Assembly: GCA_900548205.1 (NCBI GenBank)
Contig: URJS01000057.1
Coordinates: forward strand, 1-16,122
DNA from: an uncultured Roseburia sp.
GTDB lineage: Bacteria; Bacillota; Clostridia; Lachnospirales; Lachnospiraceae
DNA: 16,122 nucleotides
Direction of reading: 5' to 3'
The translations under genes and the position numbers were made by a program. Positions 5,926-13,941 of the stretch are shown piece by piece. Numbering within the stretch: the first letter of the stretch is position 1; every line of letters begins with the position of its first letter. A model generated the notes under the pieces. It was given only the letters and a program-made list of their open reading frames with translations, did no database searches and was not told where the DNA came from.

Positions 5926-8340
5926 TTATTTCCGCTCAACAAATTGCTCCACCAAAAGCTTGCCTTCTCTTATTTTGATCGTAATCTGCCCAGCGTCCAT
6001 CGTACAAAAAACCTCACTCCCGGACTCCTTCATCCGTGCAACCGCCTCCGCGTGCGGATGACCGTAGCGGTTCTTCTCTGCGCAGGAGATGACGGAAATC
6101 GTTGGAGAAATCCGCTCAAGCAGCTCGCTGGAATTGGAATACTTTGAGCCGTGATGCGCCGCCTTATAGACATCGACCCCGATTCTCCCGTTCTCCGTTT
6201 TTCCGTCGGCGGCAAGCTGCTCTCTCTCCTTTAAAATCGCGCGCTCCTGCTCCGCTCCGGTATCTCCCGTAAAAAGTCCGCAAAATCCATTTTCCTCATA
6301 GGAAAACACAAGCGAATTTGCATTCTTATCCTCTGCCAATGCCAAGCTCTCATCGTTCGTTCCCGCCGGAAAAAGCATGGAAATGCGGGCGTCGCCAAGA
6401 TACAATGTGTCTCCTGCCTTCACATACAAAAGCTCTGTCTTGTTTTTCTCTGCCAGCTTTACCAAAACCTCATACGCCTCATCCTGCAGAATGGTTTCCG
6501 CAAACACCAGCGTATCGATCGCATAGCCGGCCTCAAGCAGCTCCCGCAGACCGGAAATATGATCCTCATCCGTATGTGAAACAAACCAGACATCAATGCT
6601 TTTGACTCCCTTATATTTTAAAAACGGCAGCATACGATAAGTCCCGACCTGCTTCTCACTCGTGCTCCCTCCATCCACAAACATATCGCAGCCGCTTTCC
6701 GAATGAAGATAAATCCCGTCTCCCTGCCCAACGTCCAAAAAAGAAAGCTCAAACGTCTTTGGCGGGCGAAACAGCAGCACAAAAAGCAGCGCCGCACTCA
6801 CACAGAGCAGCCTGCGCACCTGCTTGGCGGGCGCTATCCCTGCCGTTTTCTGCCTATAGATCAAGAATGTCACCCCCACAAGCCCCGCATAATAACAAAA
6901 CACCTGCCATAGCTTGGGTCTGCCGACGATCACCATGCTTTGCGGCAGCGTAGCCGCACCAGCGCACAGCCATCGCACCAGCGCCAAAAGCTTTTCACTG
7001 AAGCATAAAACAAATGACCCGCCCCGCAACCACACAAGCCCAAGTGCGCCGCCTGCCACACCGCAGGAGAGAATCACTCCCATCAGGGGAAGCACCAGCA
7101 GATTTACCGGAAGCGCATATAACGGAATTTCATAATAATACCATGTAACTAACGGCAGTGTGGCAAGCTGAACGGCAGTGCTCGCAAACAGCGTCTCCTT
7201 TTGTTTTCTGTGAGACGCATCCGCAAAGGAGATACATCCTCCGAGCCATACAATACCAAGGATTGCCGCAAAGGAAAACTGAAAGCCCGCATCCCATAAG
7301 AGATACGGATTTCTCCAGAGCAGGATCAGCCCCATCAGTCCAAGCGCATTTAAGCTGTCATAGCTTCTCCCCGCTGCCTGCGCGAGCAGCAACAGTCCAA
7401 ACATGCCGGCGGACCGCTCGATAGAAGTGCCCATTCCCGCCATCGTTCCATATCCATACAGGCATATGCTGGCAATCATCCCAGCCGTGCCAAATGTACA
7501 TCCGCGGTTTCTTAAAAACCGATACAGTGTCATGCCGATGATTGAGATATGCAGTCCGGAAATCGCCATGATATGAGAAAGTCCCGCCGTCTGATAAAGT
7601 CTCTTTGTCTCCTCATCAAGCAGTGTCTTATCGCCTGTGACCATCGTTGTCATCACACCGCACGCCAAAGGCTCCATCGCAGCCCCATAGACCTCCTTTA
7701 ACCGGAGCTTTAACGCAAACAGCCCCTCACGCCAAGCGCTTTTTCTCCCATGCTTCTCCAGAAGTGTTACATTCTTTAATGCAAAATCTGTTTTTCGTGC
7801 CAGATAAAAAGCCTGTGCGTCAAAATTCCCCTGATTGACTGCTGTTTTCCATAATTCTGCTGTTCCGTTTAAAATCACGATTTCTCCGATAGAAACAAGA
7901 TCGGAATCTGAATAAGCAAGGATGCCGTTACACGAGACAGGCTCCTGCATAGAAAAATGATAAAGATGTGTTCCCTTCTGTTCCTTCACAAAACAGTCGG
8001 TTAATTCATAGATATATTGATTATTTTTCAGCTGTTTTCCTGCTACCCTTCCCTGCACTGTAAGGGGCATTCCGCTGCTTATCTTCGGCAGATAGTTCTG
8101 CCGCTTAAGCTGTGCGCTTTGGTACTGACAAAATCCAAGCAAAAGCATCAGCGCGCAGAGCGTGATTCTCGTGCAAAGCTCGCGCACATGCTTTTTCTTT
8201 CGGAAGACTGCTGCCAGAGAAACAATCCATAGCAGCCCTGCGGCAGACACCGCCGTAAAGCTGCTCCCACCTCCATACGCAGCACATAAAATGCCGAGCA
8301 GGAAACAGACCGCCATTCCGCAAAATGGTCTTTTCAGCAT
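5926..8340 (-). CDS. comEC: ComEC/Rec2 DNA-uptake channel with C-terminal metallo-beta-lactamase domain
   Basis: ComEC is the polytopic membrane channel that carries one DNA strand into the cytoplasm during natural transformation. The chosen start is ATG 8340 (804 residues, MLKRPFCGMAV), with GGAGGG 11 bases upstream overlapping the stop of the preceding lipoprotein gene; the open frame reaches further, to 8475, but that part overlaps the lipoprotein gene. Order of domains: two N-terminal membrane helices and a DUF4131-type extracellular region (about 20-190); the competence membrane domain with the signature LSHIMAISGLHISIIGM (about 240-270); and a metallo-beta-lactamase-like domain from about 545 with FLDVGQGDG, SHTDEDHISGL, FTGDTG and AAHHGSKYSNS. 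The metal-binding HxDxDH and HHGS residues are intact, so the nuclease-like domain may be active. Full length suggests a functional gene. Confidence 0.95.
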   Translation of the reverse strand: MLKRPFCGMAVCFLLGILCAAYGGGSSFTAVSAAGLLWIVSLAAVFRKKKHVRELCTRITLCALMLLLGFCQYQSAQLKRQNYLPKISSGMPLTVQGRVAGKQLKNNQYIYELTDCFVKEQKGTHLYHFSMQEPVSCNGILAYSDSDLVSIGEIVILNGTAELWKTAVNQGNFDAQAFYLARKTDFALKNVTLLEKHGRKSAWREGLFALKLRLKEVYGAAMEPLACGVMTTMVTGDKTLLDEETKRLYQTAGLSHIMAISGLHISIIGMTLYRFLRNRGCTFGTAGMIASICLYGYGTMAGMGTSIERSAGMFGLLLLAQAAGRSYDSLNALGLMGLILLWRNPYLLWDAGFQFSFAAILGIVWLGGCISFADASHRKQKETLFASTAVQLATLPLVTWYYYEIPLYALPVNLLVLPLMGVILSCGVAGGALGLVWLRGGSFVLCFSEKLLALVRWLCAGAATLPQSMVIVGRPKLWQVFCYYAGLVGVTFLIYRQKTAGIAPAKQVRRLLCVSAALLFVLLFRPPKTFELSFLDVGQGDGIYLHSESGCDMFVDGGSTSEKQVGTYRMLPFLKYKGVKSIDVWFVSHTDEDHISGLRELLEAGYAIDTLVFAETILQDEAYEVLVKLAEKNKTELLYVKAGDTLYLGDARISMLFPAGTNDESLALAEDKNANSLVFSYEENGFCGLFTGDTGAEQERAILKEREQLAADGKTENGRIGVDVYKAAHHGSKYSNSSELLERISPTISVISCAEKNRYGHPHAEAVARMKESGSEVFCTMDAGQITIKIREGKLLVEQFVERK

Positions 8341-8347
8341 AAATTTG

Positions 8348-9334
8348 CTATCCCTCCTCTGTTCCCGCTGTATGTTCTCCCTTAGCGCCTTTTTCGCCCC
8401 CGACGAAAGAGGCATTGCTCTCATACATATCCTCAAGCTTGAGGCTGTCACGGTAGACGCCGCTGGTGTCACCATTCACGGAAATCTGAACCTTACTGAT
8501 CGTCGGCAGCTCACAAAGCGAATTGACGATGGAATAGATCACAACCGACTCGCTGATCTTATAATCCTGATTGCGGAACGCTTCATCCAGACTGACATAG
8601 CATACGCCGTCAACGACCGACACCGTCACAAGCTTTGTTCCCTCCGGTATCGCGGACTTTGCTCCCTTACTCTGCGGACCCTCCAGAAGCTGTTCCATCA
8701 CAAGCTTCTCCATCGACACATTGCTGCTGTAGTAAACGTCCTCGCGCACCTCCTTCACCAATCCGTCCCCGGCTTCATTCGCAAAGTAGAGCGTGACTGA
8801 CGTATTCTGGATCGAATTGATCTGCTCTCCGGGATTTTCCACAAAGCTGTCGGCATTCATGCTGCCGACAAGATTTCCGTGCGAATCCGTCAGCGGTGCG
8901 TCCTCCACATAAAAGACCACACAGTCCACTCCCTTGATCTGCGTCATCGTGCGTACCACCGCCGCGCGGCAGAGAACCTCCTCCACAGCTCCCATTTTCT
9001 TATAATCCGCATCAAACCAAAGCGTGAGCAGCGCGCCGTCCAAGGAATAGCTCGTTACCTCCACATCACTTGGGATCGGCTTGCGGTATTCCACTTCATC
9101 TGTATCAGAACAGAGCGCCGCGAGAAATTCCCGCACTAGGTCTCCCGTCTTTGTCGCCTTCGGCTCATATGCGACCGGAACAATGCGCGTCTTTTCTTTA
9201 TTCAGATACTCGATCCGGTACTCCCCCTCGTCAGGTGCCGTGCTGCAGCCGGACAGTATTCCTCCTAATAGAATGATAAAAAACAAAGCAGCCAGACGCA
9301 TGCCGCCCTTTCGTTTACATTTATATCTCTCCAT
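8348..9334 (-). CDS. Lipoprotein with two GerMN (sporulation/germination) domains
   Basis: The 328-residue product has a lipoprotein signal peptide: a basic N-terminus, a hydrophobic stretch (about 14-27) and the lipobox LSGC, with Cys30 as the lipidation site. Two GerMN-like domains follow, about residues 48-165 and 178-305. Each has the strand-helix pattern seen in GerM, LpqB and related proteins: VREFLAAL then LTLWFDADY, and EKLVMEQLLEGP then CYVSLDEAF. The tail is Gly/Lys/Glu-rich. It begins 16 bases after the kinase stop, with GAGG 7 bases before ATG, and overlaps the comEC ribosome binding site. The regulator-kinase-GerMN order mirrors MtrA-MtrB-LpqB of Actinobacteria, where the lipoprotein modulates the kinase; a similar role here is inference. 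An M12 start is also possible. Confidence 0.85.
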   Translation of the reverse strand: MERYKCKRKGGMRLAALFFIILLGGILSGCSTAPDEGEYRIEYLNKEKTRIVPVAYEPKATKTGDLVREFLAALCSDTDEVEYRKPIPSDVEVTSYSLDGALLTLWFDADYKKMGAVEEVLCRAAVVRTMTQIKGVDCVVFYVEDAPLTDSHGNLVGSMNADSFVENPGEQINSIQNTSVTLYFANEAGDGLVKEVREDVYYSSNVSMEKLVMEQLLEGPQSKGAKSAIPEGTKLVTVSVVDGVCYVSLDEAFRNQDYKISESVVIYSIVNSLCELPTISKVQISVNGDTSGVYRDSLKLEDMYESNASFVGGEKGAKGEHTAGTEEG

Positions 9335-9349
9335 TTCCTTTCCTCTGTC

Positions 9350-10795
9350 TTAAGAAATATAATTAAGGGGAATCCGGACATTAAAAATCGTGCCCTCTCC
9401 CTCTGTGCTAAACACCTTGATCGCCCCGCGGTGCATCAGGATCGCATTGCGCGTGATCGCAAGCCCCAATCCCGTACCTCCGATTTCTCTCGAATGCGAT
9501 TTATCGACACGGTAAAAACGTTCAAAAATATGCTCGATCGACTCCTCCGGAATCCCCATACCGGAATCCTCCACCTTCAGATAAAAATACTGATGATCGG
9601 CATTTAACGATACATGCACCCAGCCGTTTTCTTTATTGTACTTAATTCCGTTTTCAATCAGGTTGGTAAATGCAAGCGTAAGCTTCACCTCGTCAATATC
9701 TGCACTGACCGGACGGAAGCTCTCAAGCACAAGCTCGACCTTCTGCTTCTCAGCGATCGGTTTTAACCTCTTTAAGATCAGCTCCACCAGCTCATTGACA
9801 TTCACATTCGTGATATTCAGATCCGCCGCTGATTTATCCATTTTCACGAGCGACAGCAGATCATTGATGATCTTTGTCTCTCGTTCCACCTCATTGCCAA
9901 TATCGACCATGAACTCCTGATACAACTCTACCGGAGCATTCTCCATGCTGTTGATGGAGTCTGCCAGAACCTTCATAGACGTCAGCGGCGTTTTCAGCTC
10001 ATGTGAGACATTCGATACAAACTCCTGTCTGGAATCATCAAGCACCTTCATTCTTCCGAGCATCCCATTAAACTTCTCACAGATTTCTCGCGTCTCCGTG
10101 TAATCCTCAACAAAAAGTGCGTCCTCCCCGTACCCTGTCTGCACCTCCTCGATCGATTCGGAAATCGTATGCAACGGCTTTACAAGGCGCACCGACGCAA
10201 AATAAGCAATGACAAGTATCGCAAAGATACACGCCAGCAAAATCACCGCCGTGCTTGTGGAGAGATATTCCAGATTTAAGTGAATGCTGTCTGTCGACAC
10301 GCTCACCATCATGACGCCCACAGTAAGCTTCGCATCCGTCTTCTCATCTGTCTGCACCAGCGGCATCGTCAGCTCAATATATCGGTTCTGCGCATCGTAT
10401 TTGGTGATTTCCTCTCTGGTAAAGCTTTTCATAACCTCCTCAGAGATGATCGTCTTTCCGTTGTCGATCGCATAGGTATCGCGGACGATGTGGAAGCTGT
10501 CGTCAATGATCATCACACGCCCGTCATAAATCGTGGAAAACTGCTCCAGCTGTACATCTACCGCCTTCGCCGCCTCTGCGTTATTCAAATATTTACTGGA
10601 AACAATCTGATTTGCCAGAATCTTCGCCTGACTTAAGATTTCACTCGTGCGGATAAAAACCGCCCGGTTTTCATAAGAACCGAGCATTCCGGCACGAACC
10701 AGAATACTCGGTACAATTCCGATCAGAAGAAATAAAAGTATCAGTCTCCATTTGAGACTTCCAAAAAAATCTGCTGCTTTCTTAAACTTTGTCAT
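9350..10795 (-). CDS. HAMP-domain sensor histidine kinase, WalK/MtrB-like
   Basis: A membrane histidine kinase of 481 residues. Two membrane helices (about 18-35 and 183-202) enclose an extracellular sensor domain of about 145 residues. A HAMP domain (about 203-255) precedes the HisKA domain with SHELKTP (phosphoacceptor His265). The catalytic domain has all the boxes: N box NLIENGIKYN (378-387), G1 DSGMGIP (410-416), F box HIFERFYRVD (422-431) and G2 GGTGLGLA (439-446). The start is ATG 10795, with AGGTG 6 bases upstream; an in-frame GTG at 10804 lacks a good site. It starts 12 bases after the stop of the response-regulator gene. It is the natural partner of that regulator. The sensed signal is unknown; the neighbours suggest cell-envelope state. 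Confidence 0.93.
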   Translation of the reverse strand: MTKFKKAADFFGSLKWRLILLFLLIGIVPSILVRAGMLGSYENRAVFIRTSEILSQAKILANQIVSSKYLNNAEAAKAVDVQLEQFSTIYDGRVMIIDDSFHIVRDTYAIDNGKTIISEEVMKSFTREEITKYDAQNRYIELTMPLVQTDEKTDAKLTVGVMMVSVSTDSIHLNLEYLSTSTAVILLACIFAILVIAYFASVRLVKPLHTISESIEEVQTGYGEDALFVEDYTETREICEKFNGMLGRMKVLDDSRQEFVSNVSHELKTPLTSMKVLADSINSMENAPVELYQEFMVDIGNEVERETKIINDLLSLVKMDKSAADLNITNVNVNELVELILKRLKPIAEKQKVELVLESFRPVSADIDEVKLTLAFTNLIENGIKYNKENGWVHVSLNADHQYFYLKVEDSGMGIPEESIEHIFERFYRVDKSHSREIGGTGLGLAITRNAILMHRGAIKVFSTEGEGTIFNVRIPLNYIS

Positions 10796-10807
10796 CCCAT
10801 GCACCTG

Positions 10808-11500
10808 TCAATTCTCGGAATAGTAATAACCGACCCCCCATTTGGTATGCACATACCTGGGCTCGCTTGGATTGCTCTCGATCTTCTCCCGCAGCCTTCT
10901 GACATGCACATCCACAGTGCGCACATCCCCCGGATATTCATAGCCCCAAACAAGATTGAGCAGATTCTCTCTGCCATATACCTTATTGGGATGATGCACA
11001 AGCAGCTCCAAAAGATCAAACTCCTTCGCTGTAAGGTTGACCTCCCTGCCAAGAATAAAAAGTCTCCGGCTCTCACAGTCAAGACGCAGCTCCCCTGTCT
11101 CGATCACCTTTGGATTCTCCTGCTTCTGCGCTCCCGCCGAGGTTCTGCGCATGATCGCCTTGATCCTTGCCTTTACCTCCAAGATATTAAAAGGCTTTGT
11201 GATATAATCATCCGCGCCGTATTCAAGCCCGAGGATCTTATCCATATCGTCTCCCTTTGCCGTGAGCATCACGATCGGCATATCCGAAAATTCCCGAATC
11301 TGCTGACACACCTCAAAGCCGTCAAGCTTTGGCAGCATAATATCCAAAAGAATCATATCGTATGCCGTTTCCTGCGCCATCCGCAGCGCCTCCTCGCCGT
11401 CATAGGCGCAGTCTACCTCCATGCCGTCCTGCTCCAAGCTAAAGCGGATTCCTTTTACAATTAACTTTTCATCATCTACCACAAGAACCTTCTTCGCCAT
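10808..11500 (-). CDS. OmpR/PhoB-family response regulator
   Basis: A complete 230-residue two-domain regulator. The receiver domain has the acidic pair D9-D10, phosphoacceptor Asp53 in ILLDIMLPKLDG, and Lys103 in VMLTAKGDD. The C-terminal winged-helix DNA-binding domain (about 130-228) contains LTAKEFDLLELL, VYGRENLLNLVWG and the recognition-helix region RTVDVHVRRLREKI, ending WGVGYYYSEN. The ATG at 11500 lies one base after the comEA stop, with AAGGTG (inside the end of comEA) 7 bases upstream, so translation is probably coupled to comEA. The kinase follows immediately. Its target genes cannot be read from sequence, but autoregulation of the comEA promoter is plausible (see the inverted repeat at 12240-12294). 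It resembles the WalR/MtrA/YycF type more than chemotaxis regulators. Confidence 0.95.
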   Translation of the reverse strand: MAKKVLVVDDEKLIVKGIRFSLEQDGMEVDCAYDGEEALRMAQETAYDMILLDIMLPKLDGFEVCQQIREFSDMPIVMLTAKGDDMDKILGLEYGADDYITKPFNILEVKARIKAIMRRTSAGAQKQENPKVIETGELRLDCESRRLFILGREVNLTAKEFDLLELLVHHPNKVYGRENLLNLVWGYEYPGDVRTVDVHVRRLREKIESNPSEPRYVHTKWGVGYYYSEN

Positions 11501-11501
11501 C

Positions 11502-12203
11502 TCACTTCACCTTTATACTGTCCTTTAGCCGTTGATACATTCCCTCTTTGATCCCGGCTATCTTCATGATTTCCTCCGCAGAAGAAAAACCTCCATGCTC
11601 CGTGCGGTATGCCACAATATCGTCCGCCTTCGCCTCCCCGATCCCCGGAAGCGTCATCAGCTCCTCACGGGTCGCAGTATTTAGATCGATCCGTCCATCC
11701 TGTCCCTCTGCCCCTGCGGACGGCTCTCCTGTTCCTGCAGCGCCGGACAACTCCACAGCCGTGATTCCTGCCTGCGCCTCCTCCGCCGTCGGCAAAAATA
11801 TCATCTGACCGTCATGTACCTCCTCTGCCTGATTCACCGACGAAACACTTGCGTCATCAGTCAGACCGCCCGCAAGCTGTATCACCTCATAAATCCGGCT
11901 GCCGGATGCAACCTCATAAACACCGGGCTGTACGACAGCGCCGCACAAATACACATAGCAGCTTCCCGGCGTCCCTTGCGTACACTCCTCCCCTGTCGTC
12001 TGCTTTTGCATCGCTTTCGCAGACGTATCGGACGTCTCTGTTCCCGCCGTTTCTGCCGTCTCTGCTTCTGCCTGTGTCTCCTCCTCTGTTTGCGTTTGTG
12101 TTTCTGTTTCTGCCTCTAAATAGACCTGTTTCCCTGTCCCGCAGCCGACACTAAAAATAAAGCAGACCAAAACAGCTGCCATCCATCTTCTTTTTAACCT
12201 CAT
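11502..12203 (-). CDS. comEA: ComEA-type DNA receptor, apparently lipoprotein-anchored
   Basis: ComEA binds incoming double-stranded DNA outside the membrane and hands it to ComEC. The start is ATG 12203 with AAGGAG 7 bases upstream (233 residues). Order: a basic N-terminus and hydrophobic segment ending FSVGC (Cys21, a plausible lipobox); an acidic Glu/Thr/Gln/Ala low-complexity spacer (about 28-75); an SLBB-like domain (about 83-138, CYVYLCGAVVQPGVYEV); a Gly/Ala linker; and the C-terminal double helix-hairpin-helix DNA-binding domain (171-233) with IDLNTATREELMTLPGIGEAKA. This architecture fits Gram-positive ComEA, except that these usually have a plain membrane anchor. It is the first gene of the five-gene unit ending in comEC. 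Confidence 0.9.
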   Translation of the reverse strand: MRLKRRWMAAVLVCFIFSVGCGTGKQVYLEAETETQTQTEEETQAEAETAETAGTETSDTSAKAMQKQTTGEECTQGTPGSCYVYLCGAVVQPGVYEVASGSRIYEVIQLAGGLTDDASVSSVNQAEEVHDGQMIFLPTAEEAQAGITAVELSGAAGTGEPSAGAEGQDGRIDLNTATREELMTLPGIGEAKADDIVAYRTEHGGFSSAEEIMKIAGIKEGMYQRLKDSIKVK

Positions 12204-12239
12204 AAGCGTTCTCCTTCTCTCTGCGAACGAAGGAGCTCT

Positions 12240-12294
12240 CAATGCCCATTAGTTCTATTCTAACGAAAATTGACCGCTATGACAAGGGGCATTG
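12240..12294. repeat. Inverted repeat flanking the comEA promoter
   Basis: CAATGCCC (12240-12247) and its exact complement GGGCATTG (12287-12294) bracket the promoter, with 39 bases between the arms. One arm lies just upstream of the -35, the other just past the predicted transcription start. This is compatible with an operator bound at two sites, but two 8-base matches in this distance can occur by chance. Confidence 0.35.
12257..12285 (-). promoter_or_regulatory. Sigma-A promoter of the comEA operon
   Basis: On the minus strand TTGTCA (12285-12280), an exact 17-base spacer and TAGAAT (12262-12257). The predicted start is near 12250, about 47 bases before the comEA ATG. It begins only 17 bases beyond the stop codon of the solute-binding protein gene, and no terminator separates the two. 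Confidence 0.65.
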
Positions 12295-12302
12295 TAGTTT
12301 TT

Positions 12303-13481
12303 TCAGAAATATTTTGAAATTGTCTCCTCAAGCGCCACCCAGAAATCTCTGGCGTCAACGGAATTCGGCGCAAGTATCGCCGATTCATAAGACTCATAGG
12401 CAACCTGCTCGACCCAGTCCGGCTCCCTAGACGGGATCACTGAATAATGACCGCTTAACGGATGCAGCTGCTCCGCCATCGTCACCGTAGCAAAATAAGC
12501 AAAATCTGCCGCCTCATCCCCCTTATCAGAAAAATCATTGACGACAAGCATATCCGTCGTTGCACAGGGATACGCCGGAAGCGTTTCATTTAACGCCGGT
12601 ATTTTCATCAGGGAATATCCATATCCCTCCAGCTGCTTGAGCGAGCTTGTATCAATAAGCGCCGACAACGTTCTTCCATTACGGAAATTGTCAAGGATGC
12701 TCTCCTCAGAGACCGTCTCCGTATCTATGGAGAAGGACTGCAGGATCGTCGCAAAATAATCAAGGTCCTGCTGATACAGTGTCTGGTCATAAATCACCTG
12801 AAGCACCTCAGGCTCCGTCTTTTCAAACGTCACGCTGTTGGAAATAAACGGAAAATCATAAAAGGCATCATTGACATCCCACTCCAGAAGATATTCCACA
12901 TTTTCCGGCGGCTCATTTTGATTGGAGTAATCGATCAGCGCCTGCAAGGAATTTGGCGCTGCTTCAAAATAATCGGTCTGATAGATAAATACACAGGTAT
13001 TGTAGCCTAACGGATAACCCAGCAGCTTATCTCTGTAGGTCGCCGCAGTCACCGCGTTCTTCGCCGTATTCACACCGTCAAGTCCCTTTTTGTTTTCTTC
13101 GGCAAGACCGTAACGATATACCTCCTCCAAATTATCTCCTGCGATCAGGTATACATCCGGAAACGCCTCCCCGCCCATAGTCGCATCATAAATCTTTCCA
13201 ATATAATCAAGCGTCTCCTGACACTGTACGTTGACCTTAATCCCCGTTTTTTCATAATATGCAAGCGCCGCCTGCGTGAAAAATTCAGTATAGGTATCGT
13301 CCGTGTACCAAAAGGTCACATCGGAGGCTGCCGTTTGATACGCCTCCTGCGCCGCCTCTGTTTCATTGCTCCCCTTTGTCTCTCTGTGAAACCAGCCGCT
13401 CCTTGTCACACCAACTGCTGTAAGTACAAGCGCACCGCCTACCGCCGCTGCGCAGATGAATTTCTTTTGTATCGCTTTCAT
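12303..13481 (-). CDS. Orphan extracellular solute-binding protein (MalE-like)
   Basis: The 392-residue product resembles family 1 periplasmic/extracellular solute-binding proteins of ABC sugar importers: DVTFWYTDDTYTEFFTQAALAYYEKTGIKVNVQ (from about 54), then AFPDVYLIAGDN, a hinge region around GYPLGYNTCVFIYQTDYF, and late blocks resembling these proteins such as YSVIPSREP. Instead of a lipobox, a hydrophobic N-terminal segment (about 9-25, no suitable Cys) ends in a basic TRSGWFHRETK, so it is probably membrane-anchored by an uncleaved helix. The ligand is unknown. The start ATG 13481 has AGGG 7 bases upstream. It has its own promoter (13616-13644) and a leader of about 130 bases. No permease or ATPase gene is nearby. 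It may donate ligand to a distant transporter or serve as a sensor for the adjacent kinase; the latter is speculation. Confidence 0.82.
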   Translation of the reverse strand: MKAIQKKFICAAAVGGALVLTAVGVTRSGWFHRETKGSNETEAAQEAYQTAASDVTFWYTDDTYTEFFTQAALAYYEKTGIKVNVQCQETLDYIGKIYDATMGGEAFPDVYLIAGDNLEEVYRYGLAEENKKGLDGVNTAKNAVTAATYRDKLLGYPLGYNTCVFIYQTDYFEAAPNSLQALIDYSNQNEPPENVEYLLEWDVNDAFYDFPFISNSVTFEKTEPEVLQVIYDQTLYQQDLDYFATILQSFSIDTETVSEESILDNFRNGRTLSALIDTSSLKQLEGYGYSLMKIPALNETLPAYPCATTDMLVVNDFSDKGDEAADFAYFATVTMAEQLHPLSGHYSVIPSREPDWVEQVAYESYESAILAPNSVDARDFWVALEETISKYF

Positions 13482-13615
13482 TCTTCTTCCCTATGCTCTT
13501 TTCATATTTTATGGATGACAGAAACGCCCCCTGCCGCTCCATGCCCGCACGCCTCTTTTGATCATCTATGGCAATGCCGGATGAAACGCATTCCGCCGCT
13601 CTGTCCGTCTTTAAA

Positions 13616-13644
13616 ATAATAGCATAGGTTTTCGCATTTATCAA
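13616..13644 (-). promoter_or_regulatory. Sigma-A promoter of the solute-binding protein gene
   Basis: On the minus strand TTGATA (13644-13639), an exact 17-base spacer, and TATTAT (13621-13616) preceded by TGC (extended -10). The predicted start is near 13609, leaving a leader of about 128 bases. Confidence 0.65.
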
Positions 13645-13876
13645 AGCTTTTACGCATTCTGAGCTCAAGAAATTGCACAGGCTTTCTCTCACATAAATGA
13701 AGCGATATTTTTTCTATCTCGCATAATTATTCACGTTTAATTTCACCACAAAGCTTCTCCTTTTGGGCAAGGCAGCCCCCTCCCTCTTTTCCCGATACTT
13801 TTGATAGAAAAATGGCGTGTATACGACGAGATACAATCCTCTCTATACTCTCTGCCTTATGATTCTCTAATGGCTT

Positions 13877-13915
13877 ATTGTATTTTTATAAATAATTTAT
13901 GCATATTCTTACTTG
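13877..13915 (+). promoter_or_regulatory. Candidate tandem ARG boxes (ArgR operator) upstream of argG
   Basis: The 18 bases at 13877-13894 match the general ARG-box pattern TnTGnATwwwwATnCAnA at all but two fixed positions. A second, poorer site starts at 13898 with a perfect left half, TATGCAT. The two starts are 21 bases apart, the usual spacing of paired ARG boxes (18 plus 3). They lie directly before or overlap the argG -35. AT-rich DNA can mimic this motif, so the call is tentative. Confidence 0.35.
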
Positions 13916-13941
13916 TCATTTGTTTGGTTTTATTGTATACT
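13913..13941 (+). promoter_or_regulatory. Sigma-A promoter of argG
   Basis: TTGTCA (13913-13918), an exact 17-base spacer and TATACT (13936-13941). The predicted start is near 13948, about 38 bases before the argG ATG. Confidence 0.75.

Noticed and set aside
8341..8475. Extended N-terminus of ComEC up to 8475
   Set aside because: These 45 residues overlap the end of the GerMN lipoprotein gene in another frame and do not look like a membrane-protein N-terminus; ATG 8340 gives the standard start.
8162..8800. Long plus-strand frame opposite comEC and the lipoprotein gene
   Set aside because: It is antisense to two well-supported genes, has no ribosome binding site and no family resemblance.
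10799..11464. 221-residue plus-strand frame opposite the response regulator
   Set aside because: Its composition follows from the complement of the regulator; the minus-strand product has complete receiver and winged-helix motifs.
12030..12125. Repetitive GA/CA-rich stretch
   Set aside because: It is coding low-complexity sequence for the acidic Glu/Thr/Gln spacer of ComEA, not an independent repeat element.
13363..13692. 109-residue minus-strand frame upstream of and overlapping the solute-binding protein gene
   Set aside because: It overlaps the well-supported gene out of frame, has no plausible ribosome binding site and shows no recognisable domain; its middle is the leader of that gene.
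13698..13757. 11-codon minus-strand frame with an AAAGGAG site in the intergenic region
   Set aside because: The site is good but the peptide is minimal, there is no clear promoter, and no gene follows closely enough for it to be a leader peptide.
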